Below are positions 6,101-9,043 of a stretch of 9,043 bases of DNA, piece by piece. This DNA is from an uncultured bacterium (GTDB taxonomy: Bacteria > Bdellovibrionota_C > UBA2361 > SZUA-149 > CALKYB01): assembly GCA_938003565.1 (NCBI GenBank), contig CALKYB010000241.1:1-9043 (forward strand), read 5' to 3'. Within the stretch, counting starts at the first letter, position 1. Every line of letters starts with the position of its first letter. The position numbers were made by a program, and so were the translations under genes. The notes beneath the pieces are model-generated. The model was not told the DNA's origin, made no database searches, and was given only the letters and a program-made list of their open reading frames with translations.

Positions 6101-7871
6101 ACACATATTTATTGACCCAAAGCCCCTAACCGAGAAAAGTTTCCTTGAGCGAGAGAGACTCTTCTCTCTTCCACGTTCCGACTGGACCGATTATGACCTG
6201 TCAATAATCTCTGCGGGTGGAGGCATATTTGATAGATCTTCAAAAGAAATTCCAATTTCTAAAGAAGCTGCAGAAACACTTGGCATAGATTGCAAAGTTC
6301 TATCCGGGGAGGAAGTTGTTAAGTCCATCCTAAGAGCACCGGTAGACTTGTTATGGAATGGTGGTATTGGAACTTATGTTCGCTCTAGCGATGAGAGTAA
6401 TTTGGAAGTTGGAGATCCATCCAATGACGATGTCAGAATTAGTGCCAAAGAACTACAGGCGAAGGTTATCGGCGAAGGTGGCAACCTGGGCCTTACGCAA
6501 CTGGCTAGAATCGAATTTTCAAAAATTGGTGGCAAACTAAATACCGATGCCGTTGATAACTCTGGTGGTGTTGATCTTTCCGATCAGGAAGTTAATTTTA
6601 AAATTCTCCTCAAAGAACCTGAGCTACGTGCTGATATTAGCAGAGAAGAGAGAAATGAGATCCTTGAGAGTTTCGCTGGTGAATTTTGTGAAAGAGTTCT
6701 CTACCATAACCGCTCTCAATGCTCAGCTCTTTCTGTAATTGGGGATGACAGTCGTAGAAACATTTCAGACTTTTCTTCTTTCATTGATTTTCTAGAAAAG
6801 AAAAGAGGTCTTGATCGCGCTGGCGAGTTTCTCCCTTCTTCTAAAATCTTGAGAAAACGTCGATCTCAAGACAAAGGCTTAACCAGACCAGAATCGGCTC
6901 TTGTACTTGCCTATTCTAAAATGTGGTCTGCTGAAACACTTCTTAGTAGTGAACGACTCGAAGATTCTTTCCTAGATCGCTATCTTTTCTCTTACTTTCC
7001 AGACGAGATCACCTCTCGCTACAAGAAGGATATCCTAGCGCATCCACTCAGAAAGGAAATTATTTCAACTGAAGCCGCAAACTGTTTTACCGATCTTATG
7101 GGGCCAGTTTTTCTAGAACAAATTTCAGACAGTTTTCAATGCGACGAAATAGAGGTTCTTCTTTCCTTTTTAGTCGTAATGGAACTAGTTGAGGGAAGAG
7201 AGATTCTCCAAGAATTACACCTCCTATCATCACCCGAGTCTTTGCCTGGGCAGATTTTCGCAATTAAAAAACTACGTAGTATTGTATCGGAAGGAATTGT
7301 TTGGTTCCTTAGCAATGGCAACTTGAGTGACCCAAGTCTTGAAGAACTGTTCAATAAGGTCAGTCAAAGCTTAGAAGGCTTCAGTAAATTTGAAGACTCC
7401 TATGGATTCGAAGACAATGGATTGTTTGATGAGCTTCAGGCTGTATCTATACCTGACTCAACTATTAGAAGACTTTGCCTCGCCTCACTGCGATGCTTAA
7501 ACCTCGAAGCTGCATCTATTGCTGTGGACTCTAAGGCAGATCTTTACTCAGTTTCAAAAATCGTCTCAAAGTTCTACTCTGAAATAGGACTAGATTCGGC
7601 CATTTCAGAAAGCCACTTTAATCCTAGCAGCTCCAACAATGAAACTTCAGCCCTCAAAAAACTTCAAAAGTCTTTTAGAAATACGGCTGCCCAAAAAATT
7701 CGATCCTTAGTTTTGAAAGACGAAATCGTTACCTCAGAGCAACTCGACAAACTTCTCGCGGAGCGCCAAAAGATCATTCTTTCTATAAATTCCAGATTAA
7801 AATGTCCAAAGGGATCTCAATTAGGATCGAGCGAACTCTACTTAGCTCTCGAGGCTCTGGAGCGACTATAG
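3114..7871 (+). CDS. gdh: NAD-specific glutamate dehydrogenase, large (180 kDa) type
   Basis: This enzyme oxidatively deaminates L-glutamate to 2-oxoglutarate and ammonia with NAD+, mainly in catabolism of amino acids. The 1585 residues fit the long GDH-180 class (about 1600). The N-terminal half is regulatory; an ACT-like segment with DRPFIVDTV is visible at 115-123. The catalytic part begins near 790: RGGLRWS (799-805), LMKTQ with K820, PEGAKGGFVLK with the putative catalytic K835, AADKGTATFSD with the putative catalytic D898, and FWLDDAFASGGS from 918. The NAD-binding region has GIGDMSGDVFGNG (968-980), LWNGGIGTYV (1080-1089), GEGGNLGLTQ (1120-1129) and NTDAVDNSGGVD (1143-1154). A long helical C-terminal domain follows. 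The ATG at 3114 has GGAAG with only about 3 bases of spacing, so translation may be modest or coupled. No frameshift is seen. Confidence 0.97.
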   Translation: MSSRISKPLTDKIRISASRREEALSILSGSESNISTVTAKSLATELFQRATDNFLLGYSASTLAQIASESHNFYTDYLGETTNATKEDHPARVSVFNPSEPERESVTVLLSAISDRPFIVDTVSEFLRVAKFDTSVFLHPILLDSDGNHTSLLYIELERIEDAAELKKLEDRLRRVLSELVFVTEDFDEIISESKKISDILLDDGAALDIAERTEAASLLRWLTNGGFVFLGFSRATKSETKSFGLFRSEDPLYQEQFDQLLGEKSSENFADDGSLVAFTKLPIISRVHRRSFIEALRINVPDSEESYVFLGLFTSKAIKQEALSIPVIRKKLNSTIENEGVLPNSHDYKEIVSLVDSMPKSELFQASTDDLSSIIEINLEVHQHSSTRLYLQSSHGEKFAYLVVVLMRTRFTMGARSRIQGILADEFKVPFDSIEHSLAITMDPLVRIHYAIPLSGVDSLKNIDLDDVETKVANMSLTWDDRLRIQAKNKFESKDPGLISFYQNSFPASYKASRTAEDALLDMGHLKALDEQNPIEASLEVPSEQSPENDGNLDLRIYKAGGIIALSDVVPLLEHTGFKIISEKITPLASSFSKDTFIYSFEISPGQSSREQVLKAKTTFLAGLKAILSGESDNDPLNELLVNPGLTVDQIAILRALQHYLWQLKTFASERVIARALVKHPQAASLLVEYMEAKFDPKNGLSSKSDRLSEMNRIRVDFLASLKSVPRLTHDRALRALLNVADAIVRTNAFSPDYPGCVAMKIDCGVVETMPNPRPLFETFVNSPRVEGVHLRSGMVSRGGLRWSERSEDYRTEVLGLMKTQRVKNAIIIPEGAKGGFVLKERSSDRRILSQLVEKGYKEFINCLLELSDNRVADKIVHPENMVVYDSHDPYLVVAADKGTATFSDLANTIASDKFKFWLDDAFASGGSNGYDHKKLGITAKGAWEAVVHHFRRIGINPDKTPFTCVGIGDMSGDVFGNGMLRSRNTKLVAAFNHKHIFIDPKPLTEKSFLERERLFSLPRSDWTDYDLSIISAGGGIFDRSSKEIPISKEAAETLGIDCKVLSGEEVVKSILRAPVDLLWNGGIGTYVRSSDESNLEVGDPSNDDVRISAKELQAKVIGEGGNLGLTQLARIEFSKIGGKLNTDAVDNSGGVDLSDQEVNFKILLKEPELRADISREERNEILESFAGEFCERVLYHNRSQCSALSVIGDDSRRNISDFSSFIDFLEKKRGLDRAGEFLPSSKILRKRRSQDKGLTRPESALVLAYSKMWSAETLLSSERLEDSFLDRYLFSYFPDEITSRYKKDILAHPLRKEIISTEAANCFTDLMGPVFLEQISDSFQCDEIEVLLSFLVVMELVEGREILQELHLLSSPESLPGQIFAIKKLRSIVSEGIVWFLSNGNLSDPSLEELFNKVSQSLEGFSKFEDSYGFEDNGLFDELQAVSIPDSTIRRLCLASLRCLNLEAASIAVDSKADLYSVSKIVSKFYSEIGLDSAISESHFNPSSSNNETSALKKLQKSFRNTAAQKIRSLVLKDEIVTSEQLDKLLAERQKIILSINSRLKCPKGSQLGSSELYLALEALERL

Positions 7872-7897
7872 AAATCAGTCTATTTGACACCTTTCCC

Positions 7898-7932
7898 CTC
7901 AAGTAGCTATGGGCTGGACTCCTACATTTGAG
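7898..7932 (+). repeat. Hairpin just downstream of the GDH gene
   Basis: CTCAAGTAG (7898-7906) pairs with CTAC plus TTGAG (7922-7925 and 7928-7932): nine pairs with a 2-base bulge and a 15-base loop. It begins 27 bases after the GDH stop. No T-tract follows, so it may stabilise the 3' end or be one part of a Rho-dependent end. Its role is inferred from position only. Confidence 0.45.
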
Positions 7933-7970
7933 TTGATGATATGCGCGCTTGCTGTTACAAATTTGCTAGC

Positions 7971-8029
7971 TATTGAATGCTACCCTGTCTTTCGCACTTT
8001 TCTCATGCGCAAAACAGCTTCATTCAATA
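7971..8029 (+). repeat. Long stem-loop upstream of the Cas4-like pair
   Basis: TATTGAATG (7971-7979) and CATTCAATA (8021-8029) form a perfect 9-bp base. Inside it, CTGT (7985-7988) pairs with ACAG (8014-8017), TTT with AAA (7990-7992 with 8011-8013), and CGCA with TGCG (7993-7996 with 8006-8009). This gives about 20 pairs in one interrupted hairpin. It ends 27 bases before the start of the next gene and lacks a T-tract. It could be a leader structure controlling the small genes downstream or a 3'-end structure of the GDH message. Confidence 0.55.
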
Positions 8030-8056
8030 CCCTGATTATTTGGTAACTCTAAATTC

Positions 8057-8335
8057 ATGAACGAAAACAAAGATCATTCAAAACTGACCATTGATGCCAA
8101 TGACTTGGCTACCTACGTGGTATGCCCAGAATCCTGGAAACTTAAACTCACCAAAGAAAGTAAAAAAACCAACTATAAGTCCTCCAAAGAGGCTGCCGCA
8201 AGCAGACAGCAATGGATCAGCACACATAGCGATATTGCAAAAATCAAACTCTATGCCAAAGTCGCATATGTCTTACTTGTCATGCTAGTTATTGTAGTTT
8301 TCATGATGGAAATTGCATCCAAGAGAATGGTTTAA
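8057..8335 (+). CDS. Small membrane protein with the N-terminal Cas4-type cysteine motif
   Basis: The protein has 92 residues. Residues 15-30 (NDLATYVVCPESWKLK) match the N-terminal motif of Cas4/RecB-type nucleases, in which a cysteine followed by proline (here C23) supplies one ligand of a 4Fe-4S cluster. A basic, polar stretch follows, with H57 in a position reminiscent of the family's conserved histidine. One membrane helix (about 66-85) follows, then a short KRMV tail. The three C-terminal cysteines and the nuclease core expected of Cas4 are absent here, but occur in the next gene, in the same reading frame, after one TAA. The start is ATG at 8057 with no clear ribosome site; an in-frame TGA at 8033 excludes a longer N-terminus. 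I infer that this is one half of a split Cas4-like protein; membrane anchoring is unusual for that family. Confidence 0.75.
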   Translation: MNENKDHSKLTIDANDLATYVVCPESWKLKLTKESKKTNYKSSKEAAASRQQWISTHSDIAKIKLYAKVAYVLLVMLVIVVFMMEIASKRMV

Positions 8336-8350
8336 GGAATTGAAATCCAA

Positions 8351-8926
8351 TTGAAAGAGTTTCTACAAAATTTTTTAGGAGGAATTGGGCCTGGTGCTAT
8401 ACCCCTAGAGATCATTTTATTGCTGCTCATTCTAGGCTTGTTAATATTCTTTTGGGACTTTTTTGAAAGAAAATACTCCCAACTTTCTGAAAACTCAGAA
8501 CTCGAATCTCACACTACAATTGTCGCCTTAAAGAACGACGCCACTTTCCCGAGCCAAACATTCTCATCAAGCAAACTAGGCTTAAGAGGAAGACCTGATG
8601 CAATAGTCAAAGAGAAGAGTTTCCTTATCCCAGTAGACCTAGTTCCCCTTAGTAGTAAAATTCAAGATAGACATGTCATAAAAATAATTGCTTACCTTCG
8701 CTTGATCGAAGAGAAAACTGGAAAATCCTCGCCTTATGGTATTTTACTAATGGGGAAGAAACGACGAATGGTGAGGGTCAAGAATAGTGACGAAAAACAG
8801 CGTTGGCTTGAAACATTAGTTGACGAAATGAACGCAGTAGCCGATGGGGTTCCTGCTCTAGCTAGTCCTCACCCAGCTAAGTGTAAAAACTGTGATGTCC
8901 GCGACTTGTGTAACAGTAGAGTCTAA
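8351..8926 (+). CDS. Membrane-anchored Cas4-like PD-(D/E)XK domain protein
   Basis: The protein has 191 residues from a TTG start. One membrane helix (about 17-35) is followed by charged ERK, which suggests a cytoplasmic C-terminal part. The soluble domain resembles Cas4/RecB nucleases. GRPDAI (80-85) gives the first catalytic Asp (D83). FLIPVDLV (91-98) fits the strand that normally carries E/D-x-K; the acidic residue D96 is present but the lysine position is V98. RHVIKIIAYLRLIEEKTG (107-124) resembles the family's QxxxY helix, with K111 in place of Gln and Y115 kept. The C-terminal CKNCDVRDLC (C178, C181, C187) matches the three-cysteine half of the Cas4 iron-sulphur site; the fourth ligand is missing here and is supplied by C23 of the preceding gene. 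AAGGA at the upstream stop codon lies 12 bases before the TTG, suggesting translational coupling. It may be catalytically weak or inactive. It is not a CRISPR cas4 in context. Confidence 0.75.
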   Translation: MKEFLQNFLGGIGPGAIPLEIILLLLILGLLIFFWDFFERKYSQLSENSELESHTTIVALKNDATFPSQTFSSSKLGLRGRPDAIVKEKSFLIPVDLVPLSSKIQDRHVIKIIAYLRLIEEKTGKSSPYGILLMGKKRRMVRVKNSDEKQRWLETLVDEMNAVADGVPALASPHPAKCKNCDVRDLCNSRV

Positions 8927-8956
8927 TTTTGCAGATTTCAGTCGAAGCACTCCTTT

Positions 8957-8962
8957 TATAAT
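8957..8962 (+). promoter_or_regulatory. Possible -10 box near the right edge
   Basis: A perfect TATAAT lies 30 bases after the Cas4-like gene, pointing to the right edge. No good -35 box is found at normal spacing, and no convincing start codon with a ribosome site follows before the window ends. This is a motif match only. Confidence 0.2.
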
Positions 8963-9043
8963 AAGTCCAATAAAATAACCTATTAAACTCGACCTAGTAA
9001 AAGTGGATGGATTTGGGCTAGAGCTTACACCTGCACCGGGGAT

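Noticed and set aside
8377..8382. AGGAGG inside the second Cas4-like gene as a ribosome site for a later start
   Set aside because: No in-frame ATG, GTG or TTG lies at suitable spacing. The bases encode the Gly-Gly of the N-terminal segment.
8057..8926. CRISPR-Cas locus
   Set aside because: Only Cas4-like features are present. There is no repeat-spacer array and no cas1, cas2 or effector gene in the window, and solo Cas4 relatives are common outside CRISPR loci.
8858..9043. Open minus-strand frame of 61 codons running in from the right edge
   Set aside because: It would overlap the last ~70 bases of the Cas4-like gene, exactly where the cysteine motif is encoded. It shows no recognisable motif. 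A convergent overlapping gene tail cannot be excluded, but chance is the simpler explanation.
8991..9043. New plus-strand gene starting near the right edge (GTG at 9003)
   Set aside because: There is no ribosome site, and only about 13 codons are visible. The nearby ATG frame stops after four codons.

Overview
This window comes from a moderately AT-rich bacterial chromosome. The long-form (about 180 kDa) NAD-dependent glutamate dehydrogenase and the ATP-type PEP carboxykinase suggest a Gram-negative, proteobacterial-type or deltaproteobacterial-lineage organism. The sequence alone does not fix the taxon.

Layout, left to right. Positions 1-94 hold a short open frame running in from the left edge, probably the tail of a gene. 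infC (translation initiation factor IF-3) lies on the minus strand at 285-836 and is followed, in its own direction, by a hairpin plus T-tract terminator at 173-144. There is no room for the usual rpmI-rplT genes. A divergent intergenic region of about 600 bases (837-1445) separates infC from pckA. It holds candidate infC promoters, a terminator-like hairpin with no gene in front of it, and a dense series of inverted repeats upstream of pckA that could form mutually exclusive pairings. pckA (1446-3044, +) and a giant NAD-GDH gene (3114-7871, +) follow, 69 bases apart, with a strong composite hairpin between them. After another structured spacer (7872-8056) come two small membrane-protein genes in the same frame (8057-8335 and 8351-8926). 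Together they look like a Cas4-type PD-(D/E)XK protein cut in two. The last ~115 bases show no supportable gene.

How the genes fit together. GDH deaminates glutamate to 2-oxoglutarate, which feeds the TCA cycle to oxaloacetate, and PckA turns oxaloacetate into PEP. The pair therefore makes sense as a unit for gluconeogenic growth on amino acids or protein. infC is an unrelated housekeeping gene. The split Cas4-like pair is the most unusual content. The first protein carries the N-terminal 'CP' cysteine motif and a membrane helix. The second carries a membrane helix, the degenerate nuclease core and the C-terminal three-cysteine motif. No CRISPR array or other cas gene is visible, so this is a stand-alone Cas4-like system of unknown role.
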